Assembly: GCF_000733845.1 (NCBI RefSeq)
Contig: NZ_JPOI01000001.1
Span: 1,341,501-1,405,500, forward strand
Reading direction: 5' to 3'
Source of the DNA: Geobacillus vulcani PSS1
Lineage (GTDB): Bacteria; Bacillota; Bacilli; Bacillales; Anoxybacillaceae
DNA length: 64,000 bases
Under the pieces are notes generated by a model. That model ran no database searches. It saw only the letters and a program-made list of their open reading frames with translations, and was not told the DNA's origin. The translations under genes were made by a program, and so were the position numbers. This document shows positions 41,885-50,941 of the stretch, piece after piece; the first letter of the stretch is position 1; every line of letters begins with the position of its first letter.

Positions 41885-43384
41885 ATGGAGCGAACCGTTG
41901 TTGAAACAAGGTACGGCCGGTTGCGCGGGGAAACGAATGAAGGCGTTTCCGTTTGGAAAGGAATTCCATACGCGAAAGCGCCGGTCGGTGAGCGCCGGTT
42001 TTTGCCGCCGGAGCCGCCTGAGGCATGGGATGGGGTGCGGGAGGCGACATCGTTCGGGCCGGTTGTCATGCAGCCGTCGGATCCGATTTTCAGCGGATTG
42101 CTCGGGAGGATGAGCGAGCCGCCGAGCGAGGATGGGCTGTACCTGAACATTTGGTCGCCCGCGGCCGATGGGAAGAAGCGCCCGGTGTTGTTTTGGATTC
42201 ACGGCGGCGCCTTTTTGTTTGGTTCGGGCTCGTCGCCGTGGTATGATGGCGCGGCGTTTGCGAAACACGGTGATGCCGTTGTCGTGACGATCAACTACCG
42301 GATGAATGTGTTCGGCTTTTTGCATCTCGGTGATGCATTTGGCGAAGCGTACGCCCAAGCGGGCAATCTCGGCATTTTGGATCAAGTGGCGGCATTGCGC
42401 TGGGTGAAGGAGAACATTGAGGCGTTTGGCGGCGATCCGGACAACATCACGATTTTCGGTGAATCGGCCGGAGCGGCGAGCGTTGGCGTGCTGTTGTCGC
42501 TTCCGGAGGCCCGCGGGCTGTTTCGGCGCGCCATTTTGCAAAGCGGGTCGGGTTCGCTTCTTCTTCGTTCATCGGAGACGGCGATGGCCATGACCGAGCG
42601 TATTCTCGAGCGCGCCGGCGTCCGTCTAGGCGACCGTGATCGGCTGTTGTCGATTCCAGCCAATGAACTGTTGCAGGCGGCGATGTCGCTTGGCCCAGGA
42701 ATCACGTACGGCCCGGTGATTGACGGACATGTGCTGCGCCGCCATCCGATCAAAGCGCTCCGCGATGGGGCGGCCAGCGGTGTTCCGATTTTGATTGGCG
42801 TGACGAAAGACGAGTACCATTTGTTTACGTTGACCGATCCGTCTTGGACAAAGCTTGGCGAAAAAGAACTGCTTGACCGGATCAACCGTGAAGTCGGGCC
42901 GATTCCGGACGCGGCAATCCGCTATTACAAGGAAACGGCGGATGCGTCAGCGCCCGCGTGGCAAACGTGGCTGCGCATCATGACGTACCGCGTTTTTGTC
43001 GAGGGGATGCTGCGGACGGCGGATGCCCAGGCGGCGCAGGGGGCCGAGGTGTACATGTATCGGTTTGATTATGAAACGCCGGTGTTCGGCGGACAGCTGA
43101 AAGCATGCCATGCGCTTGAGCTGCCGTTTGTGTTTCACAACCTCCATCAGCCCGGCGTCGCCAATTTTGTCGGCAGCCGGCCGGAGCGCGAGGCGATCGC
43201 CAATCAAATGCATTACGCTTGGCTTTCGTTCGCCCGCACCGGCGACCCGAACGGCGCGCATTTGCCAGAGAAGTGGCCGATCTATACGAACGAGCGCAAA
43301 CCGGCGTTTGTCTTTTCGGCTGCGAGCCATGTTGAAGACGATCCGTTTGGCCGCGAGCGGGAAGCGTGGATGACGCGCGCATAA
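41885..43384 (+). CDS. Type B carboxylesterase (Est55 / para-nitrobenzyl esterase family)
   Basis: An alpha/beta-hydrolase of 499 residues that hydrolyses carboxylic esters. Ser194 is in the GESAGA elbow, Glu310 in GVTKDEYHLF and His409 in KACHALELPF, the same numbers as the triad of G. stearothermophilus Est55. The oxyanion-hole HGGAFLFGSG begins near 106. No signal peptide, so it is cytoplasmic. ATG 41885 has an ideal AGGAGG (41872-41877, 7-base spacing). Confidence 0.95.
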   Translation: MERTVVETRYGRLRGETNEGVSVWKGIPYAKAPVGERRFLPPEPPEAWDGVREATSFGPVVMQPSDPIFSGLLGRMSEPPSEDGLYLNIWSPAADGKKRPVLFWIHGGAFLFGSGSSPWYDGAAFAKHGDAVVVTINYRMNVFGFLHLGDAFGEAYAQAGNLGILDQVAALRWVKENIEAFGGDPDNITIFGESAGAASVGVLLSLPEARGLFRRAILQSGSGSLLLRSSETAMAMTERILERAGVRLGDRDRLLSIPANELLQAAMSLGPGITYGPVIDGHVLRRHPIKALRDGAASGVPILIGVTKDEYHLFTLTDPSWTKLGEKELLDRINREVGPIPDAAIRYYKETADASAPAWQTWLRIMTYRVFVEGMLRTADAQAAQGAEVYMYRFDYETPVFGGQLKACHALELPFVFHNLHQPGVANFVGSRPEREAIANQMHYAWLSFARTGDPNGAHLPEKWPIYTNERKPAFVFSAASHVEDDPFGREREAWMTRA

Positions 43385-43388
43385 GGAA

Positions 43389-43415
43389 AAAGGAACGGCC
43401 AACCGCCGTTCCTTT
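43389..43415. terminator. Bidirectional terminator after the esterase
   Basis: AAAGGAACGGC (43389-43399), loop CAACC, GCCGTTCCTTT (43405-43415). It serves the esterase and the convergent small gene. Confidence 0.85.
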
Positions 43416-43416
43416 G

Positions 43417-43632
43417 TTATTCGTTTGCTCCCGGTGAAGGAAGCCCGAACTGTTCCGCCAGCGCCGGGTCGCGGTCGATCGCCTCAAGCAGCTTCCGCAT
43501 GACGTTGACGTCAAACGTAAAGTTCGCCCCGATCGGCGACGTGACGAAAATTTTCCCTTCCTTCGCCTCCCGCGCCCGTTTGAATTGGTAGCCGTCAATC
43601 GCGATGACGACTCGTTCGTCTGGTCTTGCCAT
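43417..43632 (-). CDS. Small conserved-looking hypothetical protein
   Basis: A 71-residue soluble protein beginning ARPDERVVIAIDGYQFKRAR and ending FGLPSPGANE. No family recognised. ATG 43632 has GGGAGGGA on the minus strand, and codon use is typical of the chromosome, so it is probably real. Convergent with the esterase. Confidence 0.6.
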   Translation of the reverse strand: MARPDERVVIAIDGYQFKRAREAKEGKIFVTSPIGANFTFDVNVMRKLLEAIDRDPALAEQFGLPSPGANE

Positions 43633-44156
43633 TGGAGTCCCTCCCGTCGTTGCCGATTTGCTTTCATTGTAACTCATTTCGGCTGCGGACGACAATGATC
43701 ATACCGCGCCCGAGGCATGGAGGGTCAAACAGTGGAGGATGAAACGTTCCTCCATCTATGCAAAAGGGTAGGAGCGGAGAATTTTTTTGGCCCCCGCCCT
43801 TCGATTCGGCTGTCTAGTAGGCTGGTGAAAAACCGCTGTCACACACCAATCGGAGGCATTTTCATTCAGAAAAGAAAGCTGATTCTACATGGTTTCTCTA
43901 ATTGAGAAATGGGTGGAATCAGTAGTATTTTGCACTAAATCACCGGCCTCCTAGAAAAGACAGGAAACGCAGTCTTTCCTTCGACACCGTTCCATTCTTC
44001 CGTTTCCTCCAGGCTGATCAAGTCAGATGCGTTGCGATTTTTGCCAAGCATTCGTCAATGATTTCATCGATTTCCTCCATTTGAGCATCTTCCGGATTAT
44101 GTTTTTTTAAAAAAAGTGAATCTATGCCTTTCGGTGTGTTGAGACAGGCTCGCCAG
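43633..44156. other. Gene-poor stretch with one coding-like fragment
   Basis: No intact gene. On the minus strand, 44160-44018 encodes ...[20 protein letters not shown]..., ending CLAKIATHLT, with strong coding character but no start before it runs into the secG promoter; it looks like the 3' end of a truncated gene. A weak hairpin (AAAGAC/GTCTTT, around 43956-43978) follows it. The rest, 43633-43950, shows nothing I can assign. Confidence 0.4.
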
Positions 44157-44185
44157 TTGCCGCCAACGGCAATCTGTGGTATAGT
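44157..44185 (+). promoter_or_regulatory. secG promoter
   Basis: TTGCCG (44157-44162), 17-bp spacer, TATAGT (44180-44185) with an upstream TG. The start codon is 38 bases downstream. Confidence 0.75.
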
Positions 44186-44222
44186 AAAATCATTGCAACG
44201 TCGGTCGTTGGAGGTGTCAGGC

Positions 44223-44459
44223 ATGCATGCCTTGCTTGTGACGCTGCTTGTCATTGTGTCGATCGCGCTGATCGCGGTTGTCTTGTTGCAGTCGGGCCGC
44301 AGCGCCGGGCTGTCGGGGGCGATCACCGGCGGCGCCGAGCAATTGTTTGGGAAGCAGAAAGCGCGCGGGCTCGATGCGGTGTTTCAGCGCGTAACGGTTG
44401 TATTGGCCATTTTGTTTTTCGTATTGACGATTCTCGTCACATATGTCCAACCATCATAA
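44223..44459 (+). CDS. secG: Preprotein translocase subunit SecG
   Basis: A 78-residue membrane protein that assists the SecYEG channel. It has two hydrophobic helices ([20 protein letters not shown] and [19 protein letters not shown]) joined by a glycine-rich cytoplasmic loop containing [19 protein letters not shown], the family signature. ATG 44223 has GGAGGTG at 44211-44217. It starts the secG-est30-rnr-smpB order shared with Bacillus. Confidence 0.95.
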   Translation: MHALLVTLLVIVSIALIAVVLLQSGRSAGLSGAITGGAEQLFGKQKARGLDAVFQRVTVVLAILFFVLTILVTYVQPS

Positions 44460-44531
44460 ACGAAAAGCGGGGGCGGTCCTTACAAGAAACGGGCTGCCTT
44501 TTCTATTTCAACGTGAAAGGATGGAGAACGC

Positions 44532-45275
44532 ATGATGAAAGTGGTTCCACCGAAACCGTTTTTCTTTGAGGCTGGGGAGCGGGCCGTGTTGCTTTTGCAT
44601 GGGTTTACCGGCAACTCCGCTGATGTCCGGATGCTTGGGCGATTCTTGGAATCGAAAGGCTATACGTGCCACGCGCCGATTTACAAAGGACACGGCGTGC
44701 CGCCGGAAGAGCTCGTTCACACCGGACCGGATGATTGGTGGCAAGACGTCATGAACGGCTATGAGTTTTTGAAAAACAAAGGCTACGAAAAAATTGCGGT
44801 CGCCGGATTGTCTCTTGGAGGCGTATTTTCTTTGAAATTAGGCTACACTGTACCTATAGAAGGCATTGTGACGATGTGCGCGCCGATGTACATCAAAAGC
44901 GAAGAAACGATGTACAAAGGTGTGCTTGAGTATGCGCGCGAGTATAAAAAGCGGGAAGGAAAATCAGAGGAACAAATCGAACAGGAAATGGAACGGTTCA
45001 AGCAAACACCGATGAAGACGTTGAAAGCCTTGCAAGAACTCATTGCCGATGTGCGCGCCCATCTTGATTTGGTTTATGCACCGACGTTCGTCGTCCAAGC
45101 GCGGAACGATGAGATGATCAACCCGGACAGCGCGAACATCATTTATAACGAAATTGAATCGCCGGTCAAACGGATCAAATGGTATGAACGATCCGGCCAT
45201 GTCATTACGCTCGATGAGGAACGGGATGAATTGCATGAAGACATTTATGCCTTTTTGGAGTCGTTGGATTGGTAA
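44532..45275 (+). CDS. Carboxylesterase Est30 family
   Basis: An alpha/beta-hydrolase of 247 residues. Ser94 lies in GLSLGG, Asp193 in [10 protein letters not shown] and His223 in RSGHVITLD, identical in number to the triad of G. stearothermophilus Est30. [13 protein letters not shown] near 23 forms the oxyanion region. It prefers short-chain esters in characterised relatives; the physiological substrate is unknown. In Bacillus the same gene lies between secG and rnr. Confidence 0.95.
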   Translation: MMKVVPPKPFFFEAGERAVLLLHGFTGNSADVRMLGRFLESKGYTCHAPIYKGHGVPPEELVHTGPDDWWQDVMNGYEFLKNKGYEKIAVAGLSLGGVFSLKLGYTVPIEGIVTMCAPMYIKSEETMYKGVLEYAREYKKREGKSEEQIEQEMERFKQTPMKTLKALQELIADVRAHLDLVYAPTFVVQARNDEMINPDSANIIYNEIESPVKRIKWYERSGHVITLDEERDELHEDIYAFLESLDW

Positions 45276-45296
45276 ACGTCAGAAAGGAGGGAACAG

Positions 45297-47567
45297 ATGA
45301 TGAATGAAACACTGGCGGAGCGAATTTTAACGTTTATGCGCGATGAGGCGTATAAACCTCTCACGGTCGAAGAACTGGAAGAAGCGTTTGGCATCGAGGA
45401 TGCCGACGGGTTCAAGGAATTTGTCAAAACGCTTGTCGCCATGGAAGAGGAAGGTCTTGTCGTCCGGACGCGAAGCAACCGCTACGGCGTGCCTGAGCGG
45501 ATGAATCTCGTGCGCGGCAAAGTGACGGGCCATCCGAAGGGATTTGCCTTCGTCACACCGGAGGAGCCGGGAATGGATGATATTTTCATCCCGCCGTCCG
45601 AATTGAAAAACGCCATGCATGGCGACACGGTGCTGGTGCGCATCCAAGCCGACTCATCCGGAGCGCGCCGCGAAGGGACGATCGTCCGCATTTTGGAGCG
45701 CGGGGTGAAGGAAGTCGTCGGCACGTACACGGAAAGCAAATATTTCGGCTTTGTCATTCCAGACGACAAACGGATTGTCAACGACATTTTCATTCCAAAA
45801 CATGCGGCGAACGGAGCGGTCGAAGGGCATAAAGTCGTCGTCCGCCTGACGTCGTATCCAGAAGGGCGGATGAGCGCCGAAGGAGAAGTCATTCAAATTC
45901 TCGGCCATAAAAACGACCCGGGCGTCGACATTTTAGCGATCATCTATAAATACGGCCTTCCCCTTCAATTTCCAGAAGACGTGATTCAGCACGCCAACCA
46001 GGTGCCAGACGTCATTACGGAGAAAGATTTGGAAGGGCGCCGCGATTTGCGCGGCGAGATGATCGTGACGATCGACGGGGAAGACGCGAAAGACTTGGAT
46101 GATGCCGTGACGGTGACGAAGCTTGAGAACGGCAACTATAAGCTCGGCGTCCATATCGCTGATGTCAGCTACTATGTTGAGGAAGGCTCGCCGATCGACC
46201 GCGAGGCGTATGAGCGCGGCACGAGCGTTTATTTGGTCGACCGCGTCATTCCGATGATTCCCCATCGGCTGTCGAACGGCATTTGCTCGCTCAACCCGAA
46301 AGTCGATCGGTTGACGCTGTCGTGCGAAATGGAAATCACTCCGCAAGGCGAAGTCGTCCGTTATGAAATTTTCCCGAGCGTCATTCGCACGGTGGAACGG
46401 ATGACGTATTCCGATGTCAATAAAATTTTGGTGGACAAAGATGAAGCCTTGCGGGAAACATACGCGCCGCTCGTGCCGATGTTTGAGCTGATGGCCGAGC
46501 TCGCTGATATTTTGCGCACCAAGCGGATGAAGCGCGGGGCGATCGATTTCGATTTTAAAGAAGCGAAAGTGCTTGTTGATGAAAACGGCAAACCGTACGA
46601 TGTCGTCTTGCGCGAGCGGTCGGTCGCTGAGCGGTTGATTGAAGAGTTCATGCTGGCGGCGAACGAGACGGTCGCTGAGCATTTCCATTGGCTGAACGTG
46701 CCGTTTATTTACCGCGTTCACGAAGACCCGAAACCGGAAAAACTGCAGCGCTTTTTGGAATTCATCACGAACTTCGGCTATGTCGTGAAAGGAACGGGCA
46801 ACCAAATCCATCCGCGCGCCCTCCAGCAAATTCTCGAAGCGGTGCGCGGCGAACCGGAAGAGATGGTCATTTCGACCGTTATGCTTCGGTCGATGAAGCA
46901 GGCGCGCTATGATGCGGAAAGCCTCGGCCATTATGGGCTGTCGACCGATTTTTACACCCATTTTACGTCGCCGATCCGCCGCTATCCGGATTTGATCGTT
47001 CACCGGCTGATCCGTACGTATCTCATCAACGGCCAGATGGATCTTGACACCCAGCAAAAATGGGCGGAAAAGCTGCCGGACATTGCCGAACACGCTTCCG
47101 ATATGGAGCGGCGCGCCGTCGAGGCCGAGCGGGAAACCGATGATTTAAAGAAAACGGAATTTATGGAAGACAAAATCGGGATGGAATTTGACGGCATTAT
47201 CAGCTCGGTAACGAACTTCGGCCTGTTTGTCGAGCTCCCGAACACGATCGAAGGATTGGTGCACGTCAGTTATTTAACGGACGATTATTACCGCTACGAC
47301 GAGCGCAGCTACGCGATGATCGGCGAGCGGACCGGGAAAATGTACCGCATCGGCGATGAAATCACCGTCCGCGTCATCAACGTCAACAAAGACGAGCGGA
47401 TCGTCGACTTTGAAGTCGTCGGCATGAAAGGACGCCGCCCGTCGAAAGCGAAAGCCGCTCCGGTCGTCATCGAAGGGAAAAAACAAAAGAAAAAGGCGGA
47501 GCCGAAAGCGCAAAGCGGCCCAAACCGCAGCGCGAAAGCGAAAAAGAAGAAAAAGAAAAAACGGTAA
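45297..47567 (+). CDS. rnr: Ribonuclease R
   Basis: A processive 3'-5' exoribonuclease that degrades structured RNA and works with tmRNA-SmpB in non-stop mRNA decay; smpB and ssrA follow. The 756 residues hold an N-terminal helix-turn-helix (about 1-70), cold-shock domains (about 75-220), the RNB catalytic domain with the Asp cluster [13 protein letters not shown] near 260, an S1 domain (about 620-710, [19 protein letters not shown]) and a Lys-rich tail. ATG 45297 or 45300 is possible; AAGGAGG precedes both. Confidence 0.97.
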   Translation: MMNETLAERILTFMRDEAYKPLTVEELEEAFGIEDADGFKEFVKTLVAMEEEGLVVRTRSNRYGVPERMNLVRGKVTGHPKGFAFVTPEEPGMDDIFIPPSELKNAMHGDTVLVRIQADSSGARREGTIVRILERGVKEVVGTYTESKYFGFVIPDDKRIVNDIFIPKHAANGAVEGHKVVVRLTSYPEGRMSAEGEVIQILGHKNDPGVDILAIIYKYGLPLQFPEDVIQHANQVPDVITEKDLEGRRDLRGEMIVTIDGEDAKDLDDAVTVTKLENGNYKLGVHIADVSYYVEEGSPIDREAYERGTSVYLVDRVIPMIPHRLSNGICSLNPKVDRLTLSCEMEITPQGEVVRYEIFPSVIRTVERMTYSDVNKILVDKDEALRETYAPLVPMFELMAELADILRTKRMKRGAIDFDFKEAKVLVDENGKPYDVVLRERSVAERLIEEFMLAANETVAEHFHWLNVPFIYRVHEDPKPEKLQRFLEFITNFGYVVKGTGNQIHPRALQQILEAVRGEPEEMVISTVMLRSMKQARYDAESLGHYGLSTDFYTHFTSPIRRYPDLIVHRLIRTYLINGQMDLDTQQKWAEKLPDIAEHASDMERRAVEAERETDDLKKTEFMEDKIGMEFDGIISSVTNFGLFVELPNTIEGLVHVSYLTDDYYRYDERSYAMIGERTGKMYRIGDEITVRVINVNKDERIVDFEVVGMKGRRPSKAKAAPVVIEGKKQKKKAEPKAQSGPNRSAKAKKKKKKKR

Positions 47568-47602
47568 GGAAAAGCCGAACAGGCGGCTTTTCCTTCTTTT
47601 TC
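47566..47602 (+). terminator. Terminator between rnr and smpB
   Basis: AAGGAAAAGCCG (47566-47577), loop AACAGG, CGGCTTTTCCTT (47584-47595), then CTTTTTC. It overlaps the rnr stop codon. Confidence 0.8.
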
Positions 47603-47648
47603 GTTTTTGATAAAATAAGAAACGCTACGATGAGGAGGGAGAAAACGG

Positions 47649-48116
47649 ATGCCCAAAGGCGAAGGAAAAGTAATCGCCCAAAACAAAAAAGCGTACCATG
47701 ATTATTTCATCGAAGAGACGTATGAAGCCGGCCTTGTGCTGCAAGGAACGGAAATCAAATCGATCCGCAACGGCCGGGTGAATTTGAAAGATTCATTCGC
47801 CAAAGTGGAAAAAGGGGAAGTGTTTCTCCATAACATGCATATCAGCCCGTACGAACAAGGCAACCGCTACAACCATGATCCGCTGCGGACGAGAAAGCTC
47901 CTGCTCAACCGCCGCGAAATCAACAAGCTGATCGGCTACACAAAAGAGCAAGGCTATACGCTCGTGCCGCTGAAATTGTACATCAAAAACGGCTTCGCCA
48001 AAGTGGAGCTTGGCGTCGCTAAAGGGAAGAAAAAGTACGACAAACGGGAAGACATGAAGCGGAAAGAAGCGCAGCGCGAAATCGAACGCGCCTTCCGCGA
48101 GCGGCAAAAGCTGTAG
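47649..48116 (+). CDS. smpB: tmRNA-binding protein SmpB
   Basis: Binds the tRNA-like domain of tmRNA and carries it to stalled ribosomes. The 155 residues match. [19 protein letters not shown] near 35 and the basic C-terminal tail ([20 protein letters not shown]) that mimics the codon-anticodon helix are visible. ATG 47649 has GAGGAGGG. The tmRNA gene lies 224 bases downstream. Confidence 0.97.
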   Translation: MPKGEGKVIAQNKKAYHDYFIEETYEAGLVLQGTEIKSIRNGRVNLKDSFAKVEKGEVFLHNMHISPYEQGNRYNHDPLRTRKLLLNRREINKLIGYTKEQGYTLVPLKLYIKNGFAKVELGVAKGKKKYDKREDMKRKEAQREIERAFRERQKL

Positions 48117-48145
48117 GGAGCAAGCGGCGTATGAAAAAGTCAAAA

Positions 48146-48190
48146 CCGATGTTTCTCAAGTGGGGAAGCCTTGAAACATCGGCTCTTCTT
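48146..48190 (+). terminator. Terminator after smpB
   Basis: CCGATGTTTC (48146-48155) pairs with GAAACATCGG (48173-48182), extended inward by CAAG/CTTG; the tail CTCTTCTTTCC is only moderately T-rich. Confidence 0.65.
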
Positions 48191-48254
48191 TCCCGGCGAA
48201 TTCCATCGTTTTGGCAAAAATCATCGTTTTTCACCGACGTTGAAAACATTCCCA

Positions 48255-48282
48255 TTGAAAATGCGCAAAACCATGGTATAAT
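48255..48282 (+). promoter_or_regulatory. ssrA promoter
   Basis: TTGAAA (48255-48260), 16 bp, TATAAT (48277-48282) with a TG extension. The mature tmRNA 5' end lies about 58 bases downstream, so a leader is removed, presumably by RNase P. Confidence 0.85.
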
Positions 48283-48339
48283 AAAAAGTGCAACAGCCAG
48301 TTATCCATGGCTTAAGCTGTTCCGATCTCTTCGCACCGC

Positions 48340-48688
48340 GGGGACGATCCGGATTCGACAGGGGTAGGTCGAGCTTAAGCGGCGAGCCGAGGGGGACGTC
48401 CTCGTAAAAACGTCACCTAAAGATAACTGGCAAACAAAACTACGCTTTAGCTGCCTAATTGCTGCAGCTAGCTCCTCCCGCCATCGCCCGCGTGGCGTTC
48501 GAGGGGCTCATATGAAGCGGGCTACGCCCAAATCCGCCGCCTGAGGATGAGGGAAGAGACGAACCAGGCTAGCCGCCGGGAGGCCTGTCGGTAGGCGGAA
48601 CGGACGGCGAAGCGAAATATACCGACTACGCTCGTAGATGCTTAAGTGGCGATGCCTCTGGACGTGGGTTCGACTCCCACCGTCTCCA
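48340..48688 (+). ncRNA. ssrA: Transfer-messenger RNA (tmRNA)
   Basis: The 5' GGGGACG (48340-48346) pairs with CGTCTCC (48681-48687) as the tRNA-like acceptor stem, and the T arm is GGTTCGACTCC. The tag frame resumes after an alanine-equivalent: GGC AAA CAA AAC TAC GCT TTA GCT GCC TAA at 48429-48458, giving (A)GKQNYALAA, which ends with the usual ALAA degradation signal. CCA is not encoded. The 3' end appears to have been used as an element integration site. Confidence 0.96.
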
Positions 48689-48736
48689 TTTCCAACATGT
48701 TGCTGTTTCGGATGAAAAATGGTGAACCGCTTGATG

Positions 48737-48759
48737 CGACCGTGTTTGCGGTCGTTTTT
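48737..48759 (+). terminator. Terminator downstream of tmRNA
   Basis: CGACCG (48737-48742), CGGTCG (48749-48754), then five Ts. Nearly identical to the terminators at 28506 and 31225. Confidence 0.78.
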
Positions 48760-48800
48760 GCTTTTTCAAGAATCCGAAAGAAGCCAGCGAATGGGCGAAA

Positions 48801-48821
48801 ATTTTGCGCGGATTTTGCACC
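48801..48821. repeat. Paired decamer, 11-bp period, at the tmRNA locus
   Basis: ATTTTGCGCG (48801-48810) and ATTTTGCACC (48812-48821), the same arrangement as at 28570 and 31081. It suggests an integrase arm region left by an element that entered the tmRNA 3' end. Confidence 0.6.
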
Positions 48822-48845
48822 GTGTTTTTTGCCTTGCATTGTATA

Positions 48846-48940
48846 CGAGTTCGACAGTGACCAAGTAAACAAAATGCCTCTCATCCCTTGATGCCAAAGG
48901 GACGAGGGGCATTTTGTTTGCCTAGTCGCTGTCGAACTCG
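48846..48940. mobile_element. 95-bp palindromic mini-element (MITE) with IS1634-type ends
   Basis: CGAGTTCGACAG at the left and CTGTCGAACTCG at the right are the same terminal repeats as the intact IS at 51864-53791. The interior is a near-perfect hairpin, AAATGCCTCTCATCCC / GGGACGAGGGGCATTT (one G-T pair aside), that matches the subterminal hairpin of the IS left end. It has no coding capacity, so it would move only with the IS transposase. Confidence 0.8.
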
Positions 48941-48987
48941 GGTCAGTAATCTAAAGTAATAATGATGGAAAAAATTATGTTAGCGTA

Positions 48988-49063
48988 TTGATTTTAACGA
49001 TGAAAACGATGTATATTAATTATAACGATGATTCGATGAAACGATGATTCAATGGAATGATGG
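48988..49063 (+). promoter_or_regulatory. Promoter and 8-bp iterated repeats before the tmRNA-island cassette
   Basis: TTGATT (48988-48993), 18 bp, TATATT (49012-49017) is a plausible promoter. AACGATG occurs in the spacer at 48996 and 49005 and downstream at 49024 and 49040; from 49024 to 49063 the DNA is five 8-bp units (AACGATGA TTCGATGA, then AACGATGA and two degenerate ones). Such iterations around a promoter look like an operator, perhaps for the winged-helix protein encoded next. Confidence 0.6.
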
Positions 49064-49094
49064 GATTAAATTAAAAAAGAGGAGGTTTTAATAA

Positions 49095-49919
49095 ATGAAG
49101 AAGTTTGTTAGTTTGAAAAAATTGGTTGAGACTAAACCGAAAATAGAGGATAATCCACATTTTCGTACTCTTGAGGAAATGAGCGAAATTATTGGGAACA
49201 TTTTTGAAGGGGGGATTTCTACAATTACGTTACGTCAATATATTAGAGAAGGAAAAATTAATGGGGTTAAATCAGGTAAAAATTGGTATGTAGAAAATGA
49301 AGAGATCGCTCGTTATATTCTTTCACGAATTAATAATGAACCTATTAATCGTGAAGAAGATATATGGGTATTATGGGTCGAAAATAGCGATGGTAATATT
49401 GTGGACTATACTTTTGTCCCACATTCAGAAGCGCTTAAATTGGGTATAGGAGATGAAGATGAGGTTGCAGAAAGTTTAGGATACGATTCAGGTGAGTATT
49501 TAGGTGACTATTACAAAATCAAAGAAAAACCTTATATTTTCTTTGAACTTGGGCTGTTGCATGATGAAAACGATGATTCATATTTAAGGAAATTATCACC
49601 TAAACAAAAAGAAATGATTGAACATTTTTTAGAGCCTTCTAAAAGTGCTGAAGAGATTAAAAATGATGAAAGTCTAACAGGTTTAAGCCGTCTAAAAGCA
49701 ATGTCACCTAAATTTCGGAACTGGACAATTCTTGATGCAAAACACTATTACCATAAAGTTTTTTCTGTTGAGCCTCGTGAGCCCGAAATTCAATTATTTT
49801 TTGAATATCTTGAGACATTACTTGAACTGAAAGCATGCCAAAAGGAAGAGAAATATTTAGAAAATAAAATTAAAAAGTTAGAGCAAGAAATTAAAAAATT
49901 AAAGGGGGAAATAGTGTGA
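49095..49919 (+). CDS. Winged-helix/coiled-coil protein of unknown function
   Basis: A 274-residue AT-rich gene. Residues about 27-75 (TLRQYIREGKINGVKSGKNW, then YVENEEIARYI) resemble the MerR/excisionase winged helix, so DNA binding is likely. The middle (80-220) is acidic and unrecognised. The last 35 residues are a strong coiled coil (KYLENKIKKLEQEIKKLKGE). AGAGGAGG lies 12 bases upstream of the ATG. Its stop overlaps the next gene's GTG by four bases. Possible roles: regulator of the cassette, excisionase, or part of a mobile-element or defence function; I cannot decide. Confidence 0.65.
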   Translation: MKKFVSLKKLVETKPKIEDNPHFRTLEEMSEIIGNIFEGGISTITLRQYIREGKINGVKSGKNWYVENEEIARYILSRINNEPINREEDIWVLWVENSDGNIVDYTFVPHSEALKLGIGDEDEVAESLGYDSGEYLGDYYKIKEKPYIFFELGLLHDENDDSYLRKLSPKQKEMIEHFLEPSKSAEEIKNDESLTGLSRLKAMSPKFRNWTILDAKHYYHKVFSVEPREPEIQLFFEYLETLLELKACQKEEKYLENKIKKLEQEIKKLKGEIV

Positions 49920-50458
49920 GTAGAAGTTTGATTTCGTTTGAATCAAAGCAAAAACGTATTTTAATTTTACAATCTTTATTGGAATCTTTAAAAACTCATT
50001 ATCCTAAGGCGATTTTTGATAAAAGTAAAGAAGGGAGGTATAGATTGTTAATCCCCTATACAACAAAGGATCAGTTTATTGTTGATTTTTCATTTGAAGT
50101 ACCAGATGGAATTAGAATGGGTTTTGTATTAGACATTGATCAACCAGAGCCTAGAGATGGAGGAAGGAGAAAGGAGTTTCAAAAAATAATAGCTCCATAC
50201 CTTCCTCAGTTAGCAAAGGTGTTAGATGCCGTAGTAATTAAAAAACAAAAGAATGAATCGATAATAAAGGATGGTCGTTTTTCCTGGATAAAAAATTCTG
50301 CCCATCGAAGAATGGGATTACATCAGTATAGAAGATTTTCAAATATTAATTTTGAAAATGACTCAGTTGACGATATTACAATAGTCATATTACCTGTTAT
50401 TGAACGTTTTATAAAGTCAGTTTCAGAGCTACTAGCTAAAATAAAATTACCTAATTAA
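49916..50458 (+). CDS. Unrecognised protein of the tmRNA-island cassette
   Basis: A 180-residue soluble protein starting at GTG 49916, translationally coupled to the upstream gene. Alternating hydrophobic strands (RYRLLIPYTTKDQFIVDFSF, IRMGFVLDIDQPEP) and basic helices suggest an alpha/beta fold, and the D-x-D (LDIDQPEP) and RRMGLHQYRRF stretches could be functional, but I see no diagnostic motif. The AT-rich composition matches its neighbours and differs from the chromosome. Confidence 0.55.
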   Translation: MSRSLISFESKQKRILILQSLLESLKTHYPKAIFDKSKEGRYRLLIPYTTKDQFIVDFSFEVPDGIRMGFVLDIDQPEPRDGGRRKEFQKIIAPYLPQLAKVLDAVVIKKQKNESIIKDGRFSWIKNSAHRRMGLHQYRRFSNINFENDSVDDITIVILPVIERFIKSVSELLAKIKLPN

Positions 50459-50477
50459 TACTCAGGGGGGATGATCA

Positions 50478-50729
50478 ATGGCTAAAACAACAGGGTTACT
50501 TAGAGGATTTGATAAAGCTGGCAGATTTGTTATTCCTGCTGAAATGGTTAGAACGTTAGAACTTGGAGTGGATGATCTTTTAGAAATTAGCTGTGATGGT
50601 ACCACAATATATCTCCGTAAACATCAACCGTTTTGTGTTTTTTGTGGTGAGCAGGATGAAAAGCTGGTTTCATTTAAAAATAAAAACATTTGTCAGTCTT
50701 GTGCAGCAGAGATAACTTCAGTAGTTTAA
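50478..50729 (+). CDS. AbrB-type DNA-binding protein with C-terminal zinc knuckle
   Basis: An 83-residue protein. The N-terminal half (LLRGFDKAGRFVIPAEMVRT, then LELGVDDLLEIS) is an AbrB/SpoVT swapped-hairpin domain that binds DNA as a dimer. The C-terminal half has CVFCGEQ and CQSCAAE, a four-cysteine zinc site as in the CxxC tails of some SpoVT-AbrB regulators. GGGGGGATG precedes the ATG. It lies 20 bases after the second cassette gene; likely autoregulator or antitoxin-like partner. Confidence 0.75.
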   Translation: MAKTTGLLRGFDKAGRFVIPAEMVRTLELGVDDLLEISCDGTTIYLRKHQPFCVFCGEQDEKLVSFKNKNICQSCAAEITSVV

Positions 50730-50857
50730 AGTTCACTAAAGGTAGAAGAAATGGGTCTTCACCATTTTCTGTGATTTCCACTCAATCCTAGAAAGATGTT
50801 AGCTGGATGAAATAGGTTCATCAGTCAGGATCCTTCTTCCGCATACAGACCATGAAG

Positions 50858-50910
50858 TTGGTAGAATGGAAACAGTCAAGTGCTTTCCTTGACGGGTTCC
50901 ATTCTACCAA
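50858..50910. repeat. Long hairpin within the ISL3-type remnant
   Basis: TTGGTAGAATGGAA (50858-50871) pairs with TTCCATTCTACCAA (50897-50910); an inner stem GTCAAG/CTTGAC adds 6 bp. It probably terminates transposase transcription. Confidence 0.8.
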
Positions 50911-50941
50911 CGATCATACCGATAGCGGAAGAAGGGAGTGC

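Noticed and set aside
43717..43905. 62-codon plus-strand frame
   Set aside because: No ribosome site, no similarity and atypical composition; treated as non-coding.
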